Positions 1 through 13,274 of a stretch of DNA of 64,000 nucleotides are shown here, piece by piece. A program made the position numbers and the translations under genes. This DNA comes from Aulostomus chinensis (lineage: Eukaryota > Chordata > Actinopteri > Syngnathiformes > Aulostomidae). The stretch is taken from NCBI GenBank assembly GCA_037954235.1, contig JBBMOA010000021.1, forward strand, positions 10,426,501 to 10,490,500, written 5' to 3'. Under the pieces are notes generated by a model, which had not been told where the DNA came from, did no database searches, and saw only the letters and a program-made list of their open reading frames with translations. Numbering within the stretch: the stretch's first letter is position 1; each line of letters begins with the position of its first letter.

Positions 1-240
1 CTCCGGCGCTCACCATCCAGGTTGGGACAAAGGTAGTCTTTTACCTCCAGGCTCTGCTTCTCAACGGCTCATGTGTGAGCATGGAAAAAGAGTGGAAATC
101 AAACCTCCTCTGTAAATACACGAAAGGTCAGTGATGACGTCAGATTCCAAGAGCGGCCTCCTCCGTGATTTTGCGGCCCATCGCCGGCGCCTGATTCGTC
201 GCAGCTCTTTATATTTTGCACTCTTTGCTCCCGGGCTATG
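1..240. promoter_or_regulatory. GC-rich patch with a perfect palindromic CRE
   Basis: This left edge is clearly more GC- and CpG-rich than the following kilobases. It contains a full TGACGTCA cAMP-response element at 135-142 and a TATA-like TTTATATTTT near 208-217. No open frame or exon could be confirmed on either strand. It could be the promoter of a neighbouring gene that lies mostly outside the window, or a distal element. Confidence 0.3.
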
Positions 241-3200
241 ATCCCAGTAAAAATAAGGCTATTTCCCACAAATAATGAGTCAGTCTACTATGTGTTTCAA
301 GCAGCTACAAAAGGAATAATTTTTTGCTGAGTCGCACAAAAAACTAAAAACAAACATATATATTTTGGGAGTCCTTTTGATATAGTTTAATAGCAACTGT
401 AGTTTTTCCATTAGTTTTCTTCTGTTCCTCTTTGACTGAGCCCTCCAGGCTTTAATCCAAGACTCTCCCACTTCCTATTTCTTGTATTATGACTGACTGC
501 AAAGGAGTGTGTGTGCCCATCTGCCATGCATGGCCTTATTGTTTAGCCATGATTCTCAACTGTATATATAGCTCCTCACACTGTTCCTTTTTGTCTTGCC
601 AAGCATATTCCAGTCCTTTCCTCCCATTTATTTTTCTTTCCTTTGCAAACAAGTGTTTGCTTTACATGCAGTTCATCTGATTGTGCCTCAGATACAGTCA
701 GGGTTCTTTGAAATTCGGCCCATTTCCCTTATTATCCATGGCTTTGTGCGCTAAGAGGGATGCCAAATTCCTCTGATATAGTATTGTTGTTATTATTATT
801 ATTAACACAATCTCAACTGACCCACATCTGGAGGATAAACAGGAAAAGTGTTTAGACAGCTGACTCAGAGAAATACACCCTGTGAAAGTATAACCGTTAT
901 AAAAATTTCTCTTAGGCATCCAGGAATACTTCGATAAATCAAATTCTGGTTGGCTAAGACAGATTATGAGGTTTATAGTCCTCCAAAGAAAAGATATGAA
1001 TGAGTTGTGTAGCTGATGAGGACTTGTCATTATTTATTCTGAGGGGTATAAACAGCAGAGGAGTCTGGGAGGCAGCCAGTCCCTCCTGGAGTGCTACAGT
1101 AGCACAACCGTCCCTATTCAACAGTGCTTGTTTTAGAAAAGGCCTTTACATGTGACCCACATCTGGGTCAAGAGCATTACATTTCTTAACCGACAGCCAT
1201 TTATACACTCACATGTCATACTTGTGCAAAATGTCGATAATAAATCATCAGATGTGGTGCGTGAAGGTCTAAAGTTGCACAATAATGGGATTAACAAAGA
1301 GCTGCCTGTTTTTATTCGCAATTTCTACACACCCCAAGTCATGAAATCTCGCAGCAGCAAGAGGTTTCTAATTTTTTTCTATCAAGCAACAGAACATTCA
1401 TTTTTTTTTAATCTGAAACTTTCATTTATTTGGGTTGGAATGGAAGAAAGACGGATTGTTTGATGGGTTAAAGCCTCCTCCAGTTCACCTGGTTAGAGAG
1501 CAACACTGGCAGGAGTTGTCTTAAGTTGTTGACTTTGTGTAGCCGTTACAGCCTCAGCACTCTCAAATTACACTATTTTGTCCCAGAATTCAATATGCAC
1601 GAGGCTAACATGATAGATTACACTAGCATGCCATCACTCACCTGAAATACACCGTCAGTTTGACAGTATTAGGTCAAAATAGTCCGCTAGGATAAAACCA
1701 TACAGAGATGGACCATCATACCATTCAAGTTTTCTTTTTTCTTCAAACAGTTCAGTATTGGGCGCAAGACAACTTTTCTTAAGCGTTGTATAATTGCTAT
1801 TAGGAATAATCAATACTTCAACAAAAAAAACCACATCACTTTAGAGGTCTTTGACCTTCAAGTATTAATTTAAATACCTGCTATTTCTTCCAGTGATTTT
1901 AAACGCCTGCTATGGGATTTCTTATTGGGAGTACTCGGGTGGGTTGGTCACAGGAGAGCCCAGTTGTTCATGAACGGTAATTATAAATCAAATGTCTAAA
2001 ATGCGATTTGTCAGAGGTTTGTTTGAAAAAGTCCTAAAATAACTCAATAATTATATGAGTCACCTCGCCACTGTGGGGAAAACCTTTTTTTTTTCCTTCA
2101 CCCTCTCCACCAAATACCCACTCCATCTTTTTTTTTTTTTTTATACAAAAACACAGTCACAGTTTGACTATGTACATGTGATATTTTTGGAACATGGGGT
2201 GAAGAAACCCCCTCCTCCTCCTCCTCCTCCCCCCCCCCCTCCTCCACCTTGTCAAACTTCATATTTTGTTCATCTGCCAAAGTAAAGGTTTGACAAGAAG
2301 GAACACAGTCATTACCACTGGCAACCATAACTTTCTCACCGAGGTGCTGACGGCTTCCCTGTATGCATCGCTGCTATCTGCTACTGGGACAGCCGGTGAA
2401 GACACACAGCAGCATCAACAACCAGGTGAGTAAGTGAAAAGAGTGGCATCCAAGCTCGAGGAACACAATTAAACACACGTACACAGAGCACGCTCGCTCT
2501 CGCTCTCTTTCTCTTTCTCAGGTATATATGGTCTCATTGACACAGTCTGCCAGTCTGCTGCCATGCATCGCCACATTTAGCTCTGCAAGGAGCGCCAGAC
2601 TGCAGCTGAGCAAAGCACAACTGAGGAGGTTATTAATGGCCCTCCTTATTTTAGACGACATTCTCCAAACACCGGTGGCACCATGCAGACCCTGCGATCT
2701 GCAAGCACGTCTTTCATCCCATCTGTCTTCAGGGCGCTCTAATGCTCCTCAGTGTTGCACCTCTTCCTCAATAATTTCTGCTTTTTTTTATTTTTCTAAG
2801 CATCCTGCTCATAAAAAAACTTGCATTTTGTGGGTTTTTTTGAAGAAGTTAGGAAACTCTAGAGATGTCATTTCTGCCTTTCAGTATCCTCCTCGTCCGT
2901 TTTTTCCTTTCATTCTCAACGTTACCTGTCACCACACTCTTCTGGGAATTTTGACACCTGTCTGATGTATGCCTCCTTTTTCTCTCTCTCTCACTCTCTC
3001 CCCCTCTCTGGACTTGGGTGGATATGGAAGGCCTATCAATCACTCCGCAGCCTTTTTCTCCTGCGAAGCTCAGCCAGTCACAACGTGGATGTGTACATGC
3101 ATGTGACTGGGTATGCATGCTCAAGTAATACCTCACAAGTACTTTGAGACAACTTGATTCAAAATCCAAATGCAGCCCCCCCCCCCCCCCCCCCATCCCC

Positions 3201-3810
3201 ATCATAACAAAGATCGGTCATTTCACTCCATTGCTGCTCACAAGCAAACAAGCAGTGACAACTCTAGTCCCTGGTGACATACCTTAGGAGGGAAGCTAGA
3301 AAATCAAAAACTACCGTTCTGCTTTGCATTCTAAAAGAAAAAAAAAAGGATATCGGGAGTTAAGGAGTGGATACTAAGTTGTGCATCTCTCATAAGAAGC
3401 TCGGGGGGACTGTTGAGAAGCAGTTATTCCCCATCAAACCTGCAAAAACCCACTGCTTCACTAACTCCCTGAGGTACTTTGGTGTTTTGGCTCTCGCAAG
3501 CGTGTCCACTGGGTTAGAGCAAATGTGAAATGACTCATCGGCAATGAGGTTTTAGCACAGATTGTCAGCTTTAATACGAGGGTATTATGACCCATATCAG
3601 ATGAAATGTTCAAGGACCACTGATAACCCTGTCTGAGAAAAACCCGTTTCCCAGACTTGCCGCAGCATTTTAAAGTTTTTATTTCTTCTTCATATATTTG
3701 TTTTCTATCAAGATTTCCTGTCAAGGTCTCGCAGGTTTCAAACGACAACATTATTACACCTCACCTCAGATCTATATTGACAATGCTTAAAGGTGAGTGC
3801 GAGGCACGGT

Positions 3811-3868
<58 letters not shown>

Positions 3869-4660
3869 TTTGAATGGAGGATACACAAAGGAGTTATGAT
3901 CACGTTACAAAAAGTCTTCACGAGTTAAGAAAAATGTGTAGCAGCACCATCACCACAACCACCACAGATTTACAGCAGGAAATCCAATACCAACATTAGT
4001 TTGATGAGGACATTCGAGTATTTCTAAAATATATTTTGTGGGATTATAATCTTGTGGAAGGGTTTAAAGTAGATGGTTCAATTTAGTTTTAAAATGATTG
4101 TAAGGGCAATTTAAACTGCAAAACCTTACGTGACAATAAAAGTAACAACACGAATTTGAAAAGAAACTTCAAAAAAGCAGAAAAATTTTAAAAAAAACTA
4201 GGCGTTTATAGAAATATTAACAAGTATATTTGTGGATACTGTAGGAAATAAAACTGTTACATAATTTTTTTGTTACAGATGTAACTGTAAAAACTGCTGT
4301 GGGTTCAGATATCCAAATAAAAATGACTCAAGACTGACAACTTTCTGGTGTACTTCCCGCCTGCAGGGAGTTTGAAACTAAACTACATTATCTGGAAAAC
4401 AACAATGAACAAAACTCTGAAAAATACATTATATATAAAAAAAAAACAAAACAAATATAGCAGCATCCTCTAAATCACTGATACACAGTAAGCACAATTA
4501 TATAAAAATAAATGCTTCAAAATGTGTCCCCCCATCATTAACAAATAGCAAAACATCACCCCATTACCAGAGCACCAGTAAAAATGTGCCATACAATAAG
4601 AGAGCTATTCATTCTTAAGTGCCATAATAAAGTTATATCATATATAATCATACACAGCTA
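241..4660. other. Gene-free sequence downstream of crispld1
   Basis: AT-rich DNA with short non-conserved open frames only. It holds a CCT-rich run (about 2208-2247), a 20-C run (3175-3194) and a GT microsatellite (3812-3866). I see no exon with family similarity. Part of the right end may be crispld1 3' UTR. Confidence 0.6.
3812..3866. repeat. GT microsatellite
   Basis: About 27 GT units without interruption. Confidence 0.98.
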
Positions 4661-4666
4661 TTTATT
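4661..4666 (-). terminator. Candidate crispld1 polyadenylation signal
   Basis: The minus strand reads AATAAA here, about 330 nt beyond the crispld1 stop codon. It is the first canonical hexamer I see downstream. Others lie further on (for example 3678-3683), so the true 3' end could be more distal. Confidence 0.35.
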
Positions 4667-4996
4667 AAAAAGGCAAGACGATGGCACACAAATGTAATAC
4701 TATTGACAAACATGTACAAAACCCAGCAAACCATTCAGATATTTACATTTTATGGAAAGGGAAAAAAAAAAACCCATCCCGCTCAAGATGACAAGTCTGC
4801 ACGGGTTGGTCCAGACAGCTCCTCATCACGTACGTGTCAAGTGTTTTTGTTGCTGAGTTTACGCTGTCATGGTGATGACCTTTAACCCCCATTGCGTGTT
4901 GTAGTGAAGGTAGAAATGTTTCAGTCATTGAAGTTTGACAACAGGGTTTGATTACCACCTATTCACCAGCCCGAGTGAGGCCGCCTTGTGGGTCAC

Positions 4997-7900
4997 TCAA
5001 ATCACAGCGAACACCCGGAACGCTTTCCCTCCGGGAGGATTTTGAAGACTACAAAAAAGAGGGAGAGAGAAAAGGAGTGTGTCAGATTTAGAGCATGTGC
5101 CTGGCTTCTTTCTTTTTTCTTTGTTTTTTTGACGAGAGACGTCACTGACAGACGCACATACACAGATACACTTCTGGTTTGCAGTGAAATGTCCGCATCT
5201 GACAGTCTGATGACAGATAGGACATAAACAGAAAGAGATAAAGCATCATTTTGTGTGTGTGTGTGTGTGTGTGGGGGGGGGGGGGACTTCATATGTTAAT
5301 CCAACAAAGACAGACATGTTGTGGAGTTAGAGGAGACAGATAAATGATGGGAACAGACGTCATCGCCGCAATGAGATAAAGGTAGTGGCAAGAGAAAAGA
5401 AATTATTGTGTTCACAATTCTGCAGGCAAAATTGGTGTCATTTAATGTCTCAAATAACTGCAACAGACTACACAGTACGAGGGTCCCTTTTATCAGCCTG
5501 GTACTCACCTTTCACCTTGATACTGTTGAAGACTGGTGGTACAGCACGCATTCAACATGCTCTTTAGTGAGTTATTTTTCTTTTTTAGTCACTAAGGGCA
5601 CATGAATTTTGTCCACCATTTTAATGATCAGTATTTAAAGGATAGTTGCTCTGAGCTACCAAAGTCGACATTAATAGCTTGGCTCAAAAGTTTAATTACA
5701 TGCCAAATTTAAAGCACACTGACCAAAAAGGTTTTAATTAAAAATAGAATATTCTTCAATATCAGCAAAAGAAGTAATGAACATTATTATTTTGTCCTCT
5801 AATTCAAAATGTCAAAGCTAGTCCGGTCTTTTGAGGTATGTAAGAATATTTTACACTCTGGTGGGGATATATTTAAACTGGGTGAGTTCTTTATTGCCTG
5901 GGTTAAGCTTCTTAACATTCCAACAGCCTCCTTACAAACCAGAGATGTCTCTCATTTCTTTGGCCGTGTGAGCAAAAGTGGCAAAAAAGAAACAGCATTG
6001 TCAACACTTCAAAGCGCACGTGGATATATTTGTATGCAGACGATGCAGCGCTCTTTTTTACAAACCTTCTGCTTCAGGTTCTTTCTGGTAAATTCAGTGA
6101 TGAGCAGTGGATTAAGTAGCCATATTTCAAATATTGTATCCATATCAGGCTGTACAAGGGTACTGCTTATACGAATAACACCCCCACCACACTCATTCAC
6201 ACACACACACACGCACACACACACACACACACCCACGCACACAAACTCCCCCAACTTCTGTGTATCTTCTGGCACATTTGCACAGGATAAGTAAAGCCTG
6301 TATTCAAATGGAATTTACTGACATTATCCCCCCCGGATATGATGACAAGGCTCTGCGTACCATTCGCCAATTTGCACTGACAGGCGAAATTCAAGATTGG
6401 AGAAAGCAGTAACAAGCTCTTGTTCCACAAAAGAAAAAAAAGGATCTGCCTTAGTGACCAAAGTAGCAGTTCAGCCACAAAGCAGATCTGGAGGAAATTG
6501 ATCTCTGTAGATGTGGAACACGCAGCGCAGCGGGCAGCTGCACAGAGTGAGGCCTTGTTACCGGCCTATTTTTCATAAGACTAATATTACTGTATATCAT
6601 TATCATGATCTCTGAAAAGCGTTACACCTAGCATTGAAATCTGTCTTGCATCAAGATATCTTGATATGATTTCACCTGATCACATTTCCACATGCTACTA
6701 TCATGTAAGCTCTGATCACTCTGTCCAGTTCTCATTGCCATTTCCAACTGATTGCTGCCATGCTATTAGTCATTGCTTCATAAATGGCTGCCATATGCAT
6801 TGTCAAGCTTTTTAATGTCTGCTTTTATCAGACCAACTTGAAATCAGGCACTTGATCTTCTCCTCACTCCATTTTGTCTCTTGAATAACATCCAAAATTG
6901 AAAAGAGGGCTGCTTCAGGCGCTAACTTTAGCTTTGTCAGCTAACTAGTTAAAGGCTGGTTTTGGAACACGATAACAAACTTCCACCACCATAGTTGGGT
7001 GTGGATTGAAGATACGGGGGCATTTCCACTTGTGTTCAAATGTAGTTTGGTTGATCGGGGCTCCAAATTACCAAAATGGGCTTGGTAATTTGCAATGGAA
7101 TTTTGACTTTACAAGCTACAAAATAGGAGATTCATGCAGGTAAATCGTTACAAACTGTAAAAATAAACTCCTCGGTCAATACTAGCCCTGTGTGAATAGG
7201 GCAAATACTTAGAAGTTTTTGTTTTGGGGAATATAAATTTCCTACCTTTGACAACACAAGATAAAGGTCTAAATCAAATATCTTTGCATAATCTGATTCA
7301 TACATCCATTTCTCTACTATTTCTATCTTCACTTGAGAAACGATGCTGGTAGGATCCTTTCAGTGTTGCCCTTTTAGGCTTCAAACCAAAACCCCCCACC
7401 CAGACCTACATAGAGATGCACTTATCCTCTCTAATTGCCAAGAAATTAATTATTTTGGACTAGCAGCATGCTAATCACCCTCCCATGTGCACGACATGAG
7501 AGATGTAATGAACTCGCGGCATCTTGAAAAGATTAGGCCCACTCGGGAACGCACAGTGGAGAAACTTTTCTCTACCTGAGAGCCGTTGGGTTCTCACTCC
7601 TCCTCTCGATGTTGCAGTATATGAAGCTCTTTACTCTGGCACCAGGATTTAAGACCTCCTTCAAAAGAACTTATCATGCACACATACTGGGCCTCCATTG
7701 ACATTAACTGTATTCACACCATACTTTTATCCTGATATCGCCAGAAAACGTTGCTTATTTTCTAGTGATAGTGGGTTGATTCACCTTGCTGTTATGAGAA
7801 CAATTAAGACTGATTCATTGAGATATAGACTTAACAAACCGTAGAAAAAAGTTGTAGCAGCAGCGCAACAAGATAAATAAGCCTGTTCTCCCAAGAATTT

Positions 7901-8710
7901 TGTTTTTTAGATAACATGATAAGTAACGCGTATCTTGAGATAACATTTTAAAAGTGATAAAGCACGTCTGCTCTCAGCGTCATTGTCTTTCAACGGAAAC
8001 AAATTTTTTCTTCACTTTTTTTATTGCTGTCATCTTATAATGTAAGGTACTACTTCTTTATTGACTGCTGTTAAAACTGGAAATGTGGGTTTTCATTGTT
8101 AATCTTGTGCCTCAAAATTGAAACTTTGATTAAAAAAACGTTCCTTAAACATCACATGACATGTAATATTACATGTCATCTGAGGGAATGTTATGCACAG
8201 GGGTCAGTTTAGTTACTGGTAGATTTACTCCCTCTTACCTTTCAGAGGAAATGCCATTTTGATATGAGGCAATATAGTGTTTCCGCTTGTCTACTGGCAT
8301 CACATCGATGTAACCGCCGGCGTTGTTCCTGATGACTCCAGCATGGACTGCTGCCCGGCATATACTGGACTTCTGCAGGAGCATGCAAGAAGAAAAGTGG
8401 ATTTAGTTCTTTCTACCAGCACTTTGGCTTCAACCCTTCTGGATGTGTAATCCAATTAAATTCAAGACTTACATCGGAGTATATTCTGGTGCCAATCACT
8501 CTGGATATGTTCGGGTTCTCGTCTAGACAGTTTCTCGGGCAGTATAATCTAAAAACAAAGGAGCAGATGAACACAGGTGAGGACATTTACATAAAATCAA
8601 AGACTTTGTCAAATGAAGGAAAGATGCGGGGACGCACCTTGGGCAGTGTCTTGCAGGCCTTTGGTAAGGACACAGCTGTGCAACTGTGGTGTCACATGTG
8701 ATAGCTTTGA
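4997..8710 (-). CDS. crispld1: crispld1 coding exons 11-14: second LCCL domain and C-terminus
   Basis: The exons are 8710-8638 (73 bp), 8548-8473 (76 bp), 8372-8239 (134 bp) and 5048-4997 (52 bp including TGA). They encode AITCDTTVAQLCPYQRPARHC, LYCPRNCLDENPNISRVIGT, SSICRAAVHAGVIRNNAGGY, DVMPVDKRKHYIASYQNG and the terminal LQNPPGGKAFRVFAVI. The last exon is tiny and sits about 3.2 kb beyond exon 13. It was identified by the close match to the conserved CRISPLD1 tail and by a clean acceptor (TTTTTTGTAG). A possible polyadenylation signal (AATAAA on the minus strand) is at 4661-4666. Confidence 0.95.
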
Positions 8711-10340
8711 CTGCAAGACAACAGTGGGACATTGTCAACAAGCTAACGGTGATGTCACCTCAAATGAAAACGGGTGCATACTGTGGACGTACCTGCTACT
8801 CTGGAGACTGTGAAGGAATTGGCGCTCTGATACTTTCTGTGCAGGAGACACATTTTTAAAATGGAATCACACACCTTTTTTTTTATTATTTTGAAAATTC
8901 AAGAGCATCAGAAGGAAGTTTCATTGTCTCACCCTACACTCTGGACTCCATTCTTGTTAGATTTGATAAAAAAGTCCTGTCTCCCTTGTCTTGTCACATC
9001 CATCCATCCTCCGTCGTTATCTATGACGCCTGCATGTAAACCAGCCCTGCAAATGCTGGATTGCTGCAAAATCATGTCATTGACCTTTATTGGCAAGTTT
9101 TTTGCTGACAATGTCATCCACAAATTGCGGATCAATGAAAACAGTCGATCGAGAGAATTTGAATTTCTCAACCAATACTCACCATTTCATAGTACACTGT
9201 CCCAACTATCTTTCCTGTGGCATCAAGACATCCAGCTGGACACTCATATCTGCGGGTCCACATAGAAAATTAATGATTTCTCGTCATATTGTCTTTCTAG
9301 TCTGTATTTAATCTGAACCGTACCTGTTACACGGCGTTCCTTTACACTGATCTCGAAGTTTGGTGTCGCACGTCACAAGCTGAGCTGAAAAAAAAAGAAC
9401 ATAAAAGCTGCTTTTGAATGCTGGTACAGGAACCGACATGCATCATTCTGCTGGGACTCCGTTTTCAAAAGCCAGAGTTGAGTGACAGTGATTGTTGTGA
9501 CGCTTGAAGAACTACAGAGAAGAATTCCTGCAGAAAGGTTCAGGGTGGTCAGCAATACTAGAGGAAGTGTCTCAGCTTTCAAGCGCAGGCCCCTTGCGCT
9601 GCCGAAAGGAAGCCATTTAAAAACCACAGCGAGCCCCGCTCACCCCTCTCTGTCGGCCAAAAGCAAACACACTCGAGGGATCATGCTAAAATAGACCTCC
9701 CCTCCCTGCTTGTGATATTAAGTACACTTTCGAAACTGTCAGGGTTAGTCAGGCAGATGACAGATAAAGGCTACAGAACATCAAGGCAATTTAAGATAAA
9801 TTGCAAGAAAAACATTTCCGGTCAAAGCCTTTTTTTTTTTTTGCTTTAGGTCTTGTTATCCATTATTGCACCAAACAAGAAGCCATTCACAACTTCTTTG
9901 TTTTATGGAGGGGTTTTTTAGCCAATTTTGAATGAAACCTGTAGATCTTGTCTGATACCGCCTCCCAACCCTTAAACCAGATCATACAGCCCCCTCATTT
10001 AGAGAAGAAACTAGATCCAGAATAAACAGTAAAAGTGGCAGCTTACACATCTGCTGTGTGTTGACCACTTCATTCTTTTGCAGGTCCTCTGTGGGGGACT
10101 TGGTGGGGGCTGCTGCCGGGAGACTGGGAGTCTCTGGCTTAGAGACCCGAGGCCAGAGCTTCTGTGGAGTACGGGGGGCCTCCGGCTCAATGAAGTTGTT
10201 TTCTTCTGTTTCCTCTGGAGGAGGGCTGGAATTGTCATCTTCAAGTAAAGTCACAGAAACAAAGCATAATGAGCAAATATTTTCTCAGCTTTTCATCTTC
10301 TGTCCTTTTGGTTTTGCACACATGCTCACACGCACGCGCG

Positions 10341-10387
<47 letters not shown>

Positions 10388-13203
10388 CTTTGTAACAGAG
10401 GTTGTCCTTGCAGCCTCCTCCATAACTGGGAGGACACGCGGAGCAGGGGGCCCCATGTTTGTAAGGTGAGTAGCCCAACCAGTTTCCCCTGTTAAGGTCA
10501 CATAACAACCATGTCTTATTGAACTCACAACACATACTACTCGATATATATTTTTTCATCTTTGAAAGAAAACACTAACTCTGGGAAATCCACCTATTTG
10601 TTATCCTTCCCAGAGCCAGACAAGAAGATAGATTCCCTTCTCTCATCTGTGCATGTGGCAGGTAGCTCACAGAGACCAGCTAGTTAGCTTAGCACAGTGA
10701 ACGGCCGTGAGTGGGAAATGTTAGCATCATTTTTTGGAAAAAGTCATCAGCTGCCTCTCAAAAAAAAGAGGAGTTTTTGTCTTTATCGACATGACTGGGA
10801 TTCTGCATGGTATTCGTTGTGAAATAACTAAGGTATGCGAACGCTTCCCATCCACTACCATCCATTGCGCTAAGCTAACTAGCTGGTCTGCGTGTGTCTC
10901 ACCTCACTACTGCATCCACAGAGGAGAGAAGGGTATCTACGTATCTTCCTATCTGGCTCCGGGAGGATTGAAAATAAGTTTATTTCCCAAAAAATGTCCA
11001 TGTTTTTTAAACTCTTATGAGGAAATACAATACAAGAGTATGTTTAAGATGTTAGTCATCTTTCAAATCAAAGAACGTCACAAATAAATGTTCTTACTTT
11101 GGTGAGTAGTTGCAGACAAGATACACAGCTTTGGCCCAAATCTGTCCCCACACGTTCATGTTGTAACACATGTTGATGGCACAACCGATCCGACTGCTGG
11201 TAGCCCACACAAGCTATAAAACACAGATTATCAACAACACAGCTGCAATATTTGTCATGAAGTCTTTGTCATCACCAAAAGACGATAGACCTGGCTACCT
11301 GTGTGTAATGCGTGCAAACCGGGCCGGAGCACCTGAAGGGGCAGTAGGGGTTACACTCCTGAGGATAAGGGAAGGAGTAATCTTTGACTTCATCATACCA
11401 GGCCTGCACATGGAAGGTGGGGGGCCGATACCTGGAGGAAGTGAGTCAGAATATGCTTAAGGGTGATGTTCCAAACAGCGTTCAGGTTGTGTCACTATTG
11501 TTGTGGGAAATACAATCTGCAGGTAAAATACATGACATGTGGGTGAATCACAACCCGGGTGTGTATGTATCATTTAATCATTTATGAAATACATCATTCA
11601 ATGGAGCGCTGGGCTACTGACAGGCTGTGTTGCACGCAGCTGATGACTCAGTATGCCTCTTCGGCATGAGTGTCTTGAGACGCACCTCCAGCTCAGCTCT
11701 TCCTCTGCATGCTCTTACAACTCTTATCATTGTTGCCAACTCTCTTCCGGACCCCGCTGAGGTCTTTTAGCCCAGATCAGAGCCATGCAGCCAAATTAAA
11801 CTTATTCTTCTAAAATTCTTTCCATTTTAATTAATGTACTGCTTAAATTTTTTGTTTTCATTTTAAAAGAGCGTCAGTAGTAATCTCTGTCCTTAATAAT
11901 ACACCTGAACACCATATTGCACAACCGTTTGAGTTTGGACAATAAGGTCAGCAACGCCTGGAATTTGTTCTCAATGTTGAATGAACCACTGGCTAATGGA
12001 TAAATCCAGGCTGCTGGGTGTGACAAACCATGGAAGGACACGCCTGACTGATAAGGCCCAGGCAGGAAGCAAACATGGGTGTCTGCTTTCCAAAAGTCTC
12101 TGCCCAGCATTGGATTGTACAAGTCCACCTAATGAGGTGACTGGTGAGTGGATATTGAATTATTACTCACCTCCCCCAGTGGGCTCCCAGATTCTGTCCG
12201 ATCTGTGGCAATAAGCCTGCAGGGCCGTGCTCCCACAGACAAGTCTCAGCCCACTCCTCAGCAGTACGCTCCAACGTTGTGTCCCATTCCTAAAATTAAA
12301 AAAAAAAAAAAAAAAATCAGTGATTTATAAGATTAGATTTGATGTCAATAAACTGTAAATTCACTGCTTTTATTGCAACTTAGATGTAATAAGATATGAT
12401 CATCGAGCAGCTCGTGGGCAAGCGGAGACGTTCACCGCTGTACAGTTATTTTCTCAGCTGTTAACAATGTGATGCGGGGTGTTATCTGAACACCAGTGTT
12501 ACTTATCGTGTGCCATGACAAATAGGAACGGCAAAAACGCAGTGGGCTGTAAAGACATTTTATTGCTGCTCAGCTGACTTGGCCCAGATGGGTTTACCCA
12601 ATAAGATTCAGTGATATTCAAAAAATGCAAAAGCTGTTTTTTTGCCTTAAGTAATACCTTCCATATGTCTCTGGTGAGATGTTGGCGCAAGCCTATACGT
12701 CTCTCTCTGAATTGCCCTCTCAGTCAGGTTTGACTCTGGGGTGATACGAAAGGATCATATTCCTTTTCTGGGTTTTTTTGAGAATGCAAAAAGTGTCCTT
12801 CCTCTCTGCTGACCTATATTCCACCATAAAAAAAAAAATCAACCCAAAAAAACTAAAATAAGACCAGCTGGAAGTCTTCTGAAGAATACGACAGAGAAGG
12901 TTCATTTAATTGCACACCTTCACTTTCACCTTCGGTGTGGGATGTAACAAGTTTCTAAGACAATTAGTTTACAGTGTGTGTGTGTGTGTGTGTGTATGTG
13001 TGTGTGTGTGCGTGTGGGCGCACGCGCCTCCGCATGTGCACAAACACCAGGGGAGGTGTCAGAAGTTTTCACATTTCACACGCAGAAGTTTGAGCATACC
13101 CTCACTGAAATCTCATCCAATAACTAAAATAACTCTCAAACATCCACCACCACCTCCTCCATCGTCCGTCACCCACTCTCAGTCCCACCAGAAATGCACG
13201 CGT

Positions 13204-13274
<71 letters not shown>

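Noticed and set aside
1..60. Possible coding exon on the minus strand ending at a GTGAGC donor
   Set aside because: The open frame is only about 20 codons, is preceded by a stop without a good acceptor and matches no family I recognise.
2055..2328. Open frames with poly-Pro or poly-Glu
   Set aside because: They are produced by a CCT/C-run low-complexity tract and have no splice or family support.
10011..10244. Alternative open frame over crispld1 exon 6
   Set aside because: It is out of phase with exons 5 and 7; only the frame reading DDNSSPPPEE joins correctly on both sides.
10241..10559. Cys/Val- and His/Thr-repeat open frames over CA/TG tracts (also at about 6.2, 13.2, 18 and 45.9 kb)
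   Set aside because: Translations of dinucleotide repeats, not genes.
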